Source of the DNA: Variovorax sp. RA8
GTDB lineage: Bacteria > Pseudomonadota > Gammaproteobacteria > Burkholderiales > Burkholderiaceae_C
Direction: 5' to 3'
Assembly: GCF_901827175.1 (NCBI RefSeq)
Contig: NZ_LR594662.1
Span: forward strand, 1,426,001 to 1,490,000
Length of the DNA: 64,000 nt
Part shown: one piece after another, positions 17,271 to 25,385 of the stretch
Numbering within the stretch: the first letter of the stretch is position 1
Layout of the letters: the number at the start of each line of letters is the position of its first letter
Notes under the pieces: generated by a model
Databases searched by the model: none
The model's input: only the letters and a program-made list of their open reading frames with translations
Told to the model about the DNA's origin: nothing
Translations under genes and position numbers: made by a program

Positions 17271-18221
17271 ATGTCGATCATCAAAGGCTTTCATCACCTG
17301 ACCGCCTGCGTCAGCGGTGCCCAGGAGGACGTGGATTTCTACGTCAAGCTGCTCGGCCAGAGCCTGGTCAAGAAGACCGTGCTGCTGGACGGGGAAGACC
17401 CGATCTACCACCTCTACTACGGCAATGCGAAGGGCGATGCCGGAACGCTCGTCACGTCCTTCCCCTTCAGGCAGAAGGGCGTGAAGGGACGGCGCGGCTC
17501 CGGCCAGATCCGGGTCATCAACTACTCCGTGCCCAGGGGGGCGCTGGATTTCTGGCGCGAGCGCTTCGCGGCCCATGGGGTCGCCTTCGACAAGGACGTG
17601 GTCGAGCGCTTCGGCGAGCAGCGCCAGCGCTTCCATCACCCCTGCGGCATCGAGTTCGACCTGGTCGCTTCCGACCGCGACCAGCGTTTGCCGTGCCTGG
17701 CCGATGACATTCCCGAGGCCTTCGCCATCCGTGGTGTGCACAGCATCACGCTGTCGCTGCGCGAGGTTGCCGAGTCGATCACCTTCATGCAGGAGGCCAT
17801 CGACTTCCGCTATGCGGGGGAGTCGGGTCCGTACCACCGTTTCGAGACCCACAGCGGCGCCCCCGGCACCATCGTCGAGTTCCTTCACGAGCCCGACCGC
17901 CTGCAGGGATCGTCGATCTACGGCGAAGGCACCATCCACCATGTCGCCTTTGCGGTCGACAGCCAGGAGCAGCAGATGCAGATCAAGGACAAGTTGATGG
18001 GCATGGGCTACATCGACACCTCCGAGTCGGTCAACCGCAACTACTTCCGCTCGATGTATTTCAAGATGCCCGGGGGCGTGATCTTCGAGGCGGCCACCAC
18101 CGACATCGGGTTTGCCATCGACGAGGAGCCGGGTCATTTCGGCGAGGAGTTCCAATTGCCGCCGTGGCTGCGGGACCGCAAGCAGGAACTGCTCGGCCGC
18201 CTGGAGCCCATCTCGGCATGA
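17271..18221 (+). CDS. PcpA/LinE-type hydroquinone ring-cleavage dioxygenase (VOC fold)
   Basis: 316 residues built of two vicinal-oxygen-chelate modules, matching PcpA (2,6-dichlorohydroquinone 1,2-dioxygenase) and LinE over the whole length. Conserved landmarks are IKGFHHLTACVSG, VDFYVKLLGQSLVKKTV, PIYHLYYGNAKGDAGT and LHEPDRLQGS. The Fe(II) ligands of PcpA correspond to His9, His224 (GTIHHVAFAV) and Glu273 (GGVIFEAA); all are present. The start at 17271 follows AAGGA by seven bases. The reaction is extradiol-like cleavage between the hydroxylated carbon and its neighbour of a (halo- or amino-)hydroquinone to a maleylacetate or its acyl halide/imine. Its stop overlaps the quinone-reductase start (ATGA). 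Confidence 0.87.
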   Translation: MSIIKGFHHLTACVSGAQEDVDFYVKLLGQSLVKKTVLLDGEDPIYHLYYGNAKGDAGTLVTSFPFRQKGVKGRRGSGQIRVINYSVPRGALDFWRERFAAHGVAFDKDVVERFGEQRQRFHHPCGIEFDLVASDRDQRLPCLADDIPEAFAIRGVHSITLSLREVAESITFMQEAIDFRYAGESGPYHRFETHSGAPGTIVEFLHEPDRLQGSSIYGEGTIHHVAFAVDSQEQQMQIKDKLMGMGYIDTSESVNRNYFRSMYFKMPGGVIFEAATTDIGFAIDEEPGHFGEEFQLPPWLRDRKQELLGRLEPISA

Positions 18222-18856
18222 ACGCGATCTTCAAACCCAAGGTCCTGGTCGCCTTCTACTCGCGCAACAGCTCGACGGAGCTGCTGGCCAAGGCGATTGC
18301 CGAAGGCGCGGCAGGCGAGGGCGCCGACGTGCGGCTGCGCCGGGCGCGCGAGCTGGTCAGTCCCGCTGTCATGCAGCAGTCGCCCGGGTGGGTCGAGCGA
18401 GCGGAAAAGATGAACGCACGCTACGAGGCTCCCACGGAGGCAGATGCCGAATGGGCCGATGCGATCGTCCTGGGTACGCCGACGCGCTTCGGTTCCATCT
18501 CCTCGGAGCTCAAGGCCTACATCGACGGGCTCGGGGGTCTGTGGTTCCAGGGCAAGCTCAACGGCAAGGTGGGCTCGGCCTTCGGCGCGACCTCGTCGCT
18601 GCACGGCGGCAACGAGTCGACGCTGTTGTCGATGTACACGCCGATGGCGCACCTGGGCCTGATCATTGTTCCGCTCGGCTACGCCGACGCCGCGATGTTC
18701 AAGGCCGGTACGCCCTATGGTGCAACGCATGTCTCGAAGCTCGACACCGTCGAGCCCGATGCCGAGCACCTCGACGTGGCGCGCTTCCAGGGGCGGCGCG
18801 TGGCCACGGTCGCAAGGGCGCTGCGGGGCGGGTCGAACGTCGACGCTGCCGCCTGA
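18218..18856 (+). CDS. wrbA: WrbA-family NAD(P)H:quinone oxidoreductase
   Basis: 212-residue flavodoxin-like quinone reductase. The FMN loops are FYSRNSSTELLAKAI near the start, GTPTRFGSISSELKAYIDGLG in the middle, and FGATSSLHGGNESTLLSMYTP later, all as in WrbA and in the p-benzoquinone reductases of nitrophenol operons (PnpB). It overlaps the ring-cleavage dioxygenase gene by four bases, so a dedicated role in keeping the benzoquinone/hydroquinone substrate reduced for the dioxygenase is likely. A 60 bp repeat begins six bases after its stop. Confidence 0.9.
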   Translation: MNAIFKPKVLVAFYSRNSSTELLAKAIAEGAAGEGADVRLRRARELVSPAVMQQSPGWVERAEKMNARYEAPTEADAEWADAIVLGTPTRFGSISSELKAYIDGLGGLWFQGKLNGKVGSAFGATSSLHGGNESTLLSMYTPMAHLGLIIVPLGYADAAMFKAGTPYGATHVSKLDTVEPDAEHLDVARFQGRRVATVARALRGGSNVDAAA

Positions 18857-18861
18857 GAAGC

Positions 18862-18930
18862 GCGGCTCATTGGAGTACCTTCGCCTTCGGCTGCGGTGCT
18901 ATTCGCCTTCCGGGCGGCCGTGCGGCTCAT
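18862..18930. repeat. 60 bp dispersed repeat, copy 1
   Basis: One 60-base unit bounded on both sides by GCGGCTCAT (18862-18870 and 18922-18930). It contains GGAGTACCTTCGCC and GGCTGCGGTGC, as do the copies at 37374 and 43233. On the minus strand it begins exactly at the TGA stop of the GST gene (18927-18929). It fills the gap between two convergent genes. Confidence 0.85.
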
Positions 18931-19532
18931 TCGCCGTTCAGCAGCGCAACCCAGCCGGGCTGCTCGCTCACGCGGCTCGTCCACGCCTGGATGGCCGGGT
19001 ACCGGGCCATGTCGTAGCCGCCTTGCCCGGCCAGCGACACATAGCATGAGACCGCCAGGTCGGCGAGCGTGTACCGCTCGCCGACCAGCCAGGTGTGCTC
19101 GCCGAGCCATTGCTCGAGTTTCCCGAGTGCAGCGTTGCCGTCTTTCTGGAAGCGGGCGATGTCTTCCGCCTTGTCGGCAGCCACCCCCCTCAGGTGAAAG
19201 ACGCGCGGTGTCGCGATCGGCTTCTGAAGATCCGCCTGCTCGAAGAACAGCCAGCTCAGCACTTCCGCGCGCAGGAACGGGTCCTCAGGGATGAATCGGG
19301 TGCCCTCCGCCAGGTAGAGCAGGATGGCTGCCGATTCGACCAGGGTCCGGCCGTCCTCGAGCTCGAGCGCCGGAACGCGCGCAAAGCGGCTCTTCTGCTG
19401 GAACGCGGCGTCCGCGGCTTCCCCTTTGGCGAGATCGAGCGTGACCCGCTCGAACGGGATACCGAGCTGGTTCAGCAGGATGCGGACTTTCCAGCAATTG
19501 CCGGAAAAACGGCTGTCATAGAGGCGCAGCAT
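18927..19532 (-). CDS. Glutathione S-transferase
   Basis: 201-residue canonical GST. The N-terminal thioredoxin-fold domain starts MLRLYDSRFSGNCWKVRILL with a Ser/Cys active-site region, followed by RVPALELEDGRTLVESAAIL, where Val-Pro is the cis-proline and Glu-Ser the glutathione gamma-glutamate contact. The C-terminal domain carries the N-capping box ERYTLADLAV. It is convergent with the quinone reductase and sits on the island's right flank; it may serve in isomerisation of maleyl compounds or detoxification of quinones, but the sequence alone does not decide. Its TGA stop is also the first three bases of the 60 bp repeat. Confidence 0.9.
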   Translation of the reverse strand: MLRLYDSRFSGNCWKVRILLNQLGIPFERVTLDLAKGEAADAAFQQKSRFARVPALELEDGRTLVESAAILLYLAEGTRFIPEDPFLRAEVLSWLFFEQADLQKPIATPRVFHLRGVAADKAEDIARFQKDGNAALGKLEQWLGEHTWLVGERYTLADLAVSCYVSLAGQGGYDMARYPAIQAWTSRVSEQPGWVALLNGE

Positions 19533-19649
19533 GTGTGGACTCGCAGGATGCAGGGTACGAAGGGAGAGGCCCGATGCGGATGATCCCGTTCCCGCCCGCT
19601 GCTGGCAAGCCTTGTGCGTTCTGCCGGGCGGCCATCAGCAGAACGCCCC

Positions 19650-20576
19650 TCATCGCCTCTTCGCGGGCGGACTCATCACTGCTGGAGGCATCAAGCCCGC
19701 GACGACCTGCCGGAGCCAAGCGTTGCCCGCGTCCCTGTGAAAGCGCGCGTGCCAGTGCTGCTTGACCGTGTAGCGCGGCAGCTCGCAGGGAACGGACAGC
19801 TGGCGGATGGGCTCCCGCGCCAGCATCACGCGCGCATAGTGGCGCGGCACGGTGGCCACCAGGTCCGTCTCTCCGACGATCTGCGCGACGGCAAGAAAGC
19901 TCGGCACCCGCAAGGCGATGCTGCGCTGGACGCCGGCCGCGACGAGCGCTTTTTCCACCATCGCGGCGTGGCCGGTGCCCGGGGTACTCACTTCGACGTG
20001 GCGCTCGGCGCCGTAGGCCTGCTTGCCCAGCCGCTTGCCGATGCGTGGATGGGAGACGCTCGCGATGCACAGGAAGTCCTGCTCGAAGAGCGACTGCTGG
20101 TAGAAGCCGGCGTCGAGCTGCGGCATGTAGCCCACGGCGAGGTCAACCGCGCCATCTTCAAGGCGCCTGGGTGTGTCGGCGGAAATCTTCTCGGCCTCGA
20201 TGTCGATGCCGGGCGCGAGGGACTGCAGGTGGTTCAACAGCCGGGGGAGCAGGGAGATCTCGCCCAGGTCCGTCATGCACAGCCGGAACGAGCGTCGGGC
20301 ACTGGCCGGGTCGAAGACAGGTGCGCCGGTCCTCGCGTTCTCGAGGCTCTCGCGCACCTGGCGCAGCACAGGGTGCAGCGCGTCCGCCCGTGGTGTCGGC
20401 CGCATGCCGCGTGACGTGCGGGTGAAGAGCGGATCGCCGTAGTAGCTTCGCAGGCGCCCGAGTGCCGTGCTGGCCGCACCCTGGCTGATGCCGAGCTTTT
20501 CTGCGGCGCGCGAAACGTTCAGGGCCTTGTAGATCTCGTCGAAGACCGAGATCCATTCCAGATCGAGCGACGCCAT
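19650..20576 (-). CDS. LysR-family regulator (NodD-like arrangement)
   Basis: 308 residues. The DNA-binding start is WISVFDEIYKALNVSRAAEK with ISQGAASTALGRLR and DPLFTRTSRGMRPTPRA, the subclass that includes NodD and DntR/NahR-like aromatic sensors. Start ATG 20576 (MASLDLEW) was preferred to an upstream in-frame codon that adds a hydrophobic, unconserved 16 residues. It is divergent from the Bug-amidase pair with 113 bases between, so it most likely controls them. DntR/NahR relatives sense nitro- or hydroxy-benzoates, in keeping with the island, though no ligand is proven. Confidence 0.9.
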   Translation of the reverse strand: MASLDLEWISVFDEIYKALNVSRAAEKLGISQGAASTALGRLRSYYGDPLFTRTSRGMRPTPRADALHPVLRQVRESLENARTGAPVFDPASARRSFRLCMTDLGEISLLPRLLNHLQSLAPGIDIEAEKISADTPRRLEDGAVDLAVGYMPQLDAGFYQQSLFEQDFLCIASVSHPRIGKRLGKQAYGAERHVEVSTPGTGHAAMVEKALVAAGVQRSIALRVPSFLAVAQIVGETDLVATVPRHYARVMLAREPIRQLSVPCELPRYTVKQHWHARFHRDAGNAWLRQVVAGLMPPAVMSPPAKRR

Positions 20577-20689
20577 CGGGTTGACTCCTCTGATATCGAA
20601 AATGACGATGCACAGTATCCACATACACGGTTGATCCGGATAGCAGGCCGGCTCAAGAATGCGTGCATCCCACCTACCGAGGAGCCGAT

Positions 20690-21694
20690 GTGATTTCAGG
20701 ATTCATGCGCAAAGTCCTTGGTACCCGCGGCATGGCCGCATTGCTTCTTGCGGCGCAGGCGTGCTTGCACGCGCCGGCCCAGGCACAGCCGGCCTTCCCG
20801 TCCAAGTCGGTGACGATCATCACCACGTTCTCCGCCGGTAGCGGGCCGGACGCGATGATGCGTGCTGTCGGCGAGAAGCTCGCTGTCCAGTGGAAGACGC
20901 CCGTCGTCATCGACAACCGGCCCGGCGGTGCAGGCTTCATCGCCATCAATGCCGCGCGTGCCGCAGCGCCGGACGGCCATACGCTGCTGATGCACGAAGG
21001 CGATGCGATCAGTGCCTTGCCGCATCTCTTCAAGAGCCGCAGGTTCCGCGTGTTCGATGCCTTCGAGCCGGTCGGCGTGCTCTACGACACGCCCTTCTTC
21101 GTGGTGGTCTCGTCGAGCTCGCCGTGGAAGAACGTCGGCGACCTGCTGGCCGCGGCCAAGGCGAAGCCGGGCGCACTGAGCTACGGCACCTGGGGCGTCG
21201 GCAGCACGGCGCACCTGCAATCCGCATTGTTCGAGAGCAAGGCGGACGTGCGGATGCTGCACGTGCCCTACAAGGAGATGGGCCAGCTCTACACCGGGGT
21301 GAGCACGAGCGAGACCGACTGGGCGCTGGGCGCCATGGCGTCGACGCAGTTCGCCTATCAGGCCGGCCGGGTGAAGTACCTGGCGGTCACGCGCGCGCGA
21401 CGCCTGCCGGACCTGCCGGATGTTCCGACACTGGCCGAGGCCGGAGGACCTGCGAACTTCGAGGCGAGCGGCTTCGTCGCCCTGCTGGCGCCCAAGGGAA
21501 CCCCGGAGTCCATCTGCGACAGGATCAACAAAGACCTGCTCGCCGCAGTCGGCAGTCCCGAGGTGCAGGCCCGCTTCAAGACCTTCAACTTCGAAGCCGC
21601 GCCGTGGTCACCGGCACAGACGCGTCGCGCGATCGAGGCGCGCACTGCGACTTATGAGCAGGTCATCACGAGCAACAACATCAGGCTGGACTGA
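20690..21694 (+). CDS. Bug/TctC-family periplasmic substrate-binding protein
   Basis: 334 residues from GTG 20690, chosen because CGAGGAG lies five bases upstream; ATG 20705 five codons later is the alternative. The signal peptide ends near Ala32 (MAALLLAAQACLHAPAQA). Bug motifs follow: SVTIITTFSAGSGPDAMMRA, PVVIDNRPGGAGFIAINAAR, APDGHTLLMH, MLHVPYKEMGQLYTGV and VKYLAVTRARRLPDLPDVPT. It is divergent from the LysR gene and 11 bases ahead of the amidase, suggesting capture of an amide or carboxylate that the amidase then processes. No membrane transporter genes are adjacent. Confidence 0.9.
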   Translation: MISGFMRKVLGTRGMAALLLAAQACLHAPAQAQPAFPSKSVTIITTFSAGSGPDAMMRAVGEKLAVQWKTPVVIDNRPGGAGFIAINAARAAAPDGHTLLMHEGDAISALPHLFKSRRFRVFDAFEPVGVLYDTPFFVVVSSSSPWKNVGDLLAAAKAKPGALSYGTWGVGSTAHLQSALFESKADVRMLHVPYKEMGQLYTGVSTSETDWALGAMASTQFAYQAGRVKYLAVTRARRLPDLPDVPTLAEAGGPANFEASGFVALLAPKGTPESICDRINKDLLAAVGSPEVQARFKTFNFEAAPWSPAQTRRAIEARTATYEQVITSNNIRLD

Positions 21695-21705
21695 GCGGGG
21701 CACGC

Positions 21706-23241
21706 ATGAGCGGAACCAGCAATCCCAGTGCACGCGCAACGGCGGCGGGCGCACTGCCCAGCGAGCTATGGCGGTGGGGAGCCGCGGACATTGCTGCCCG
21801 GATCCGCGAGGGCGCCATTTCCAGCGTGGAAGTGATGCAGGCCTTCCACGAACGCATCGATGCCGTGAATCCCAGGCTCAACGCCATCGTCCACGCGGAC
21901 CGCGAGCGCGCCTTCCAGATGGCGCGCGAGGCCGATGCGCTGCGGGCCCGCGCACCGCAGGAGATGGGGTGCCTTCACGGCGTGCCCATCACGATCAAGC
22001 TCAACGTCGACGTGGCGGGGGAGGCGACGACGAACGGCGTTCCCGCTTTCGCCGACCGCATCGCGCCCGCAGACAGCGCCGTGGTGGCCAACCTGCGGCG
22101 CGCCGGTGCGGTGATCCTGGGCCGCACGAACGTGCCGCCTTTCTCCTTCCGGTGGTTCACCGAGAACCCGCTGCATGGAAGGACCTTGAATCCCTGGAGC
22201 GCGGACATCACCTCTGGCGGCTCGAGCGGTGGCGCGGCGGTCGCCGCTGCTTCGGGCATGTGCGCCTTGTCCCATGGCACCGACATTGCGGGCTCCATCC
22301 GCTATCCCGCCTACGTCAACGGGGTGGTGGGCCTGCGTCCGACCCCCGGTCGGATCCCGGCCTATCAGCCCACGGCCGCGACGCGCTTTCTCGGGTTGCA
22401 GCTGTTCTCGGCGCAGGGAGTGCTGGCGCGCCGCGTGCAGGATGTCGAGCTGGGCCTGCGCGCCATGGCGGCCGAAGGCGCCAGCGATCCGACCTGGATC
22501 GCTGCGCCGCTGGACTTCCCGGACGATGCCGCGCCCGTGCGCGTGGCCTGGGTGGATGAAATCCCCGGCACGCGGCTGGCGCCCGAAGTCAAGGCCGCGA
22601 TATCGCAGGCTGCGCGCTCCCTCGAGGCAGCGGGCTATCGGGTCGAGCGGGTGGTGCCGCCCGGCATCGACGAGGCCCTGGAGATCTGGCTGGCCGTGGT
22701 GATGAACGAGGTGCGACTGGGCATGCTGCCGGCCGTCGAGGCGATGCGTGACGCGAGCATCCTGAGCTCGGTTCGCTCGATGACGGCCTGCGCCCCGGCC
22801 CCGGAATTCCACACCTACGCCACGGCCCTGGCGCGGCGCGACGTGCTGCGCCGCGAGTGGAACGAGTTCTTCGAGCGGTATCCCCTGCTTCTCATGCCGA
22901 CGTCCTGCCGGGCTCCGATGCCATGGGACGAGGACTTGCAGGGGCCTGAAAAGATGCGTGCGCTCCTCACGGATCAATCTCCGTTGATCGCGGTCGCGGC
23001 GCTCAGCTTGCCGGGACTCCATGTTCCGACCGGGCTGCAGGCCGGCCTGCCGACCGGCGTGCAGCTGGTCGCTGGAAGCTTCCGCGAACTGCGGCTGCTC
23101 GAAGCGGCCCGGATCATCGAACGCGACCCGGTTCGTCAGGCCTGCATTTCCTCGAGCGTCTTCCCCGCGTCCAGCGCCTCTTTCAACCAGCGAGGCTTCG
23201 GGCCCATGCCGGACCACGTATGCCCGGCATCGTCCTTGTAG
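21706..23241 (+). CDS. Amidase (amidase-signature family) with an antisense-derived C-terminal tail
   Basis: 511 residues. The catalytic residues are Lys98 in VPITIKLNVD, Ser173/174 in TSGGSSGGAAVA and Ser197 in GTDIAGSIRYP. Homology to the family ends near residue 480 (VQLVAGSFRELRLLEAARII). The last 30 or so codons, rich in Ser/Pro/Cys, are read antisense through the 3' end of the H-NS gene: the two genes overlap tail-to-tail by 106 bases (23136-23241). The native stop has apparently been lost. Activity should survive because the core is complete. Substrate unknown; paired with the Bug protein upstream. Confidence 0.87.
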   Translation: MSGTSNPSARATAAGALPSELWRWGAADIAARIREGAISSVEVMQAFHERIDAVNPRLNAIVHADRERAFQMAREADALRARAPQEMGCLHGVPITIKLNVDVAGEATTNGVPAFADRIAPADSAVVANLRRAGAVILGRTNVPPFSFRWFTENPLHGRTLNPWSADITSGGSSGGAAVAAASGMCALSHGTDIAGSIRYPAYVNGVVGLRPTPGRIPAYQPTAATRFLGLQLFSAQGVLARRVQDVELGLRAMAAEGASDPTWIAAPLDFPDDAAPVRVAWVDEIPGTRLAPEVKAAISQAARSLEAAGYRVERVVPPGIDEALEIWLAVVMNEVRLGMLPAVEAMRDASILSSVRSMTACAPAPEFHTYATALARRDVLRREWNEFFERYPLLLMPTSCRAPMPWDEDLQGPEKMRALLTDQSPLIAVAALSLPGLHVPTGLQAGLPTGVQLVAGSFRELRLLEAARIIERDPVRQACISSSVFPASSASFNQRGFGPMPDHVCPASSL

Positions 23242-23627
23242 GCAATCTTCGCCTTGCGCTTCTTTGCCGCCTTGCGCTTGCCGCCACCTGTTTCCAGGGA
23301 GGGCGCTTGCGTTGCGAATTCCTCGAGTGTCCTGCCGGCGTCGAGTGCATTGCGCAGCCAGCCGGGCCGCTTGCCCATGCCTGACCACGAATTGCCCTGG
23401 CCATCGCTGTATTTCGCTACGCGGATGGAGGCTGCTGGCTTCGTCGCCTTTCTCTTCGCACCGTCGGGTGCAGCACCAAAGCCCAGTTGCGCGGCGGAGA
23501 GCCCATAGTGCTTGATGGCGACCTTGATACGGGCGACGACTTCATCGATTTCTCGCACGCGAAGCTTTTCAGCCTGGCGCTGGAGAGTCTCGATCTGCTT
23601 CTGAATCTGCTCGTAACTCTGAGTCAT
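23136..23627 (-). CDS. H-NS-family nucleoid protein with two DNA-binding domains
   Basis: 163 residues, compared with about 100 for single-headed betaproteobacterial H-NS (Bv3F/HvrA type). Residues 1-50 form the oligomerisation coiled coil (YEQIQKQIETLQRQAEKLR). Then come two tandem copies of the C-terminal DNA-binding domain: 70-105 with GNSWSGMGKRPGWLRNALDAG, interrupted here at twenty residues, and 128-161 with GHTWSGMGPKPRWLKEALD. They are separated by a lysine-rich linker (GGGKRKAAKKRKAK). Each copy has the W-S/T-G-x-G-x-x-P-x-W loop that contacts the minor groove. The upstream region (23640-23690) is AT-rich. Such proteins silence AT-rich acquired DNA; two heads in one chain should raise avidity. 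Confidence 0.9.
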   Translation of the reverse strand: MTQSYEQIQKQIETLQRQAEKLRVREIDEVVARIKVAIKHYGLSAAQLGFGAAPDGAKRKATKPAASIRVAKYSDGQGNSWSGMGKRPGWLRNALDAGRTLEEFATQAPSLETGGGKRKAAKKRKAKIAYKDDAGHTWSGMGPKPRWLKEALDAGKTLEEMQA

Positions 23628-23787
23628 TCGATTTGAATTCCAGGATGTGAAGAAGACTCGACTTTAATCTTATTGGCGAGCCCTGCAAAACTGGATACCC
23701 GGGAAGCGGCAATTCTTCGAGCGAATGTGCTTCGCAATGGGCACGTTGCGAGAACCGATCAATGACCGCTGTGGGGGCGGTCCGCCG

Positions 23788-24384
23788 TCACAGGCTGTCG
23801 ATCATGCGCTGCAGGGCCACCATGCCGGGGTCGTCGAGCCCGATGGTCTTCTCGGCGAACATGCGCGCGCGTCCGATGCGGTTCGGCTTGTCTCGAAGCG
23901 CGTCCAGTGCGGCACGCGATGCGGCGCTGGCCACGCGGTGTGCATCGGCATCGTCAGGCGAGGACGCGAGGGCAGTTGCGACGGCATGCAGGCCGTCGAG
24001 CACGGTCTTGTCGCCCAGGCTTGCGCCGCCGCGTGCGGCGAGCGCCGCAACGACCTCCGTCAACAAGGCGGCGAGGTCCGCGCGGCTGAGCGAATCGACG
24101 CCTGCGCAGCGCTTGGCGCAGGTCATGAGGGCCACGGTCAGCAGCGTGCCGAAGCTCGAGCCGGAGGCCTTGGCGCACGCCTGCGCGCAGCGCCTGAAGA
24201 TGCCCTCGAGGCTGTCGGGCAACTCCGGCAGCGCCGCTTCCACCTGGAAGGCGCACTTGTCGAGCGTGGCTCCGAGGTCCGCGTCGCCGAGGCGGCCGTC
24301 GAGCGCATTGAGTTCGGGCGCGGCCGCATGCACGCCGGCGCACCAGCGGGGCAGGGTGGCCGCGAGCCGCGCCGCGTCGAGCAT
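23788..24384 (-). CDS. dhaL: Dihydroxyacetone kinase, ADP/ATP-binding subunit DhaL
   Basis: 198 residues. The nucleotide-binding helical-barrel motifs of DhaL are present: ALDGRLGDADLGATLDK (about 26-42, Mg/ADP-binding aspartates), the SGSSFGTLLTVAL segment and GGASLGDKTVLDGLH in the middle, and RARMFAEKTIGLDDPG near the end. ATG 24384 shares one base with the DhaK stop (TGATG); an ATG 24 bases earlier would also read. No DhaM phosphotransferase subunit is nearby, so the nucleotide is probably exchanged as free ATP rather than rephosphorylated by the PTS. Confidence 0.9.
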   Translation of the reverse strand: MLDAARLAATLPRWCAGVHAAAPELNALDGRLGDADLGATLDKCAFQVEAALPELPDSLEGIFRRCAQACAKASGSSFGTLLTVALMTCAKRCAGVDSLSRADLAALLTEVVAALAARGGASLGDKTVLDGLHAVATALASSPDDADAHRVASAASRAALDALRDKPNRIGRARMFAEKTIGLDDPGMVALQRMIDSL

Positions 24385-25382
24385 CAACGCACCCTCCAGA
24401 AAGGACATTCGGCCGGGGCGGTCCACAGCGCCTCCAGCTCGGCATCGAGTTTCATCACGCTGAGCGAGGCGCCGGCCATTTCCATCGAGGTGGCATAGCG
24501 GCCCACCAGCGGCCGGACGATCGCGACCCCGCGTTCGGCAAGTACGGCCGCGACGCGGGGGTACACGATGTAGAGCTCTTCCGCCGGCGTCGCACCCAGG
24601 CTGTTCACCAGCACCGCGACGCGATCGCCTGTCGCGAGATCGAGCTCGGGCAGCAGGTGCGAGAGCATCTCGTCCGCGAGCGCATCCGCCCGCTTGAGCG
24701 GGCCGCGCCAGATCCCGGGCTCGCCATGGATGCCCATGCCGAATTCGATCTCCTCTTCGCCGATGGCGAAGGAAGCCCGGCCCGACTCGGGCACGACGCA
24801 GGGTGTGAGCGCCACGCCGATGGAGCGGCATGCCTCGTTGGCCTTGCGCGCCAGCGCGGCGACCTGGTCGAGCGTTGCGCGCGTGGCTGCCTTGGCGCCC
24901 GTCACCTTGTAGACGAGCACCAGCCCGGCCACGCCGCGGCGCTTGTCGCGCTGCGCAACAGGCGCGCTCGCCACGTCGTCCGTGACGCGCACCGAAGCCA
25001 CCTCCATGCCCTCGAGTTCCAGCATCTCGGCCGCCATGTCGAAGTTCATGCGGTCGCCGCCGTAGTTCCCGTAGAGCTGCAGCACGCCGGCGCCGCCGTC
25101 GGCCGCGCGCATCGCCTCGATGCAATCGTCCATGCGCGGGCCGGCGAACACGTTGCCGACGGCGCAGCTGTCCAGCAGGCCCTCGCCGACGTAGCCGAGA
25201 AAGACCGGCAGATGGCCCGAGCCGCCGCCCGTCACGACGCCGACCTTGCCGCCGATCGGTCCCCCGCTGCGCACGACCACGCGTGCGCCCTCGCCGCGGC
25301 GCCGCAGCTCGGGGTGGGCCAGGCACAGGCCGTCGAGCATCTCGTCGACATAGGCGTCGGGGTCGTTGAGGATCTTTTTCAC
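24384..25382 (-). CDS. dhaK: Dihydroxyacetone kinase, substrate-binding subunit DhaK
   Basis: 332 residues. The glycine loop VTGGGSGHLPVFLGYVGEG (50-68), NVFAGPRMD and YGNYGGDRMNFDMAAEM are classic DhaK segments. The histidine that binds the ketose covalently as a hemiaminal corresponds to His219 in FGMGIHGEPG, and the acid/base histidine is His57. The protein thus has all residues needed to hold dihydroxyacetone or a related short ketose (such as erythrulose). It sits three bases after the Bug gene and one base into DhaL, within the aldolase-Bug-DhaK-DhaL operon. Confidence 0.93.
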   Translation of the reverse strand: MKKILNDPDAYVDEMLDGLCLAHPELRRRGEGARVVVRSGGPIGGKVGVVTGGGSGHLPVFLGYVGEGLLDSCAVGNVFAGPRMDDCIEAMRAADGGAGVLQLYGNYGGDRMNFDMAAEMLELEGMEVASVRVTDDVASAPVAQRDKRRGVAGLVLVYKVTGAKAATRATLDQVAALARKANEACRSIGVALTPCVVPESGRASFAIGEEEIEFGMGIHGEPGIWRGPLKRADALADEMLSHLLPELDLATGDRVAVLVNSLGATPAEELYIVYPRVAAVLAERGVAIVRPLVGRYATSMEMAGASLSVMKLDAELEALWTAPAECPFWRVR

Positions 25383-25385
25383 GGG

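Noticed and set aside
23764..23782. GACCGC/GCGGTC hairpin downstream of dhaL as terminator
   Set aside because: The stem is only six bases and no T-run follows on either strand; it was not strong enough to list.
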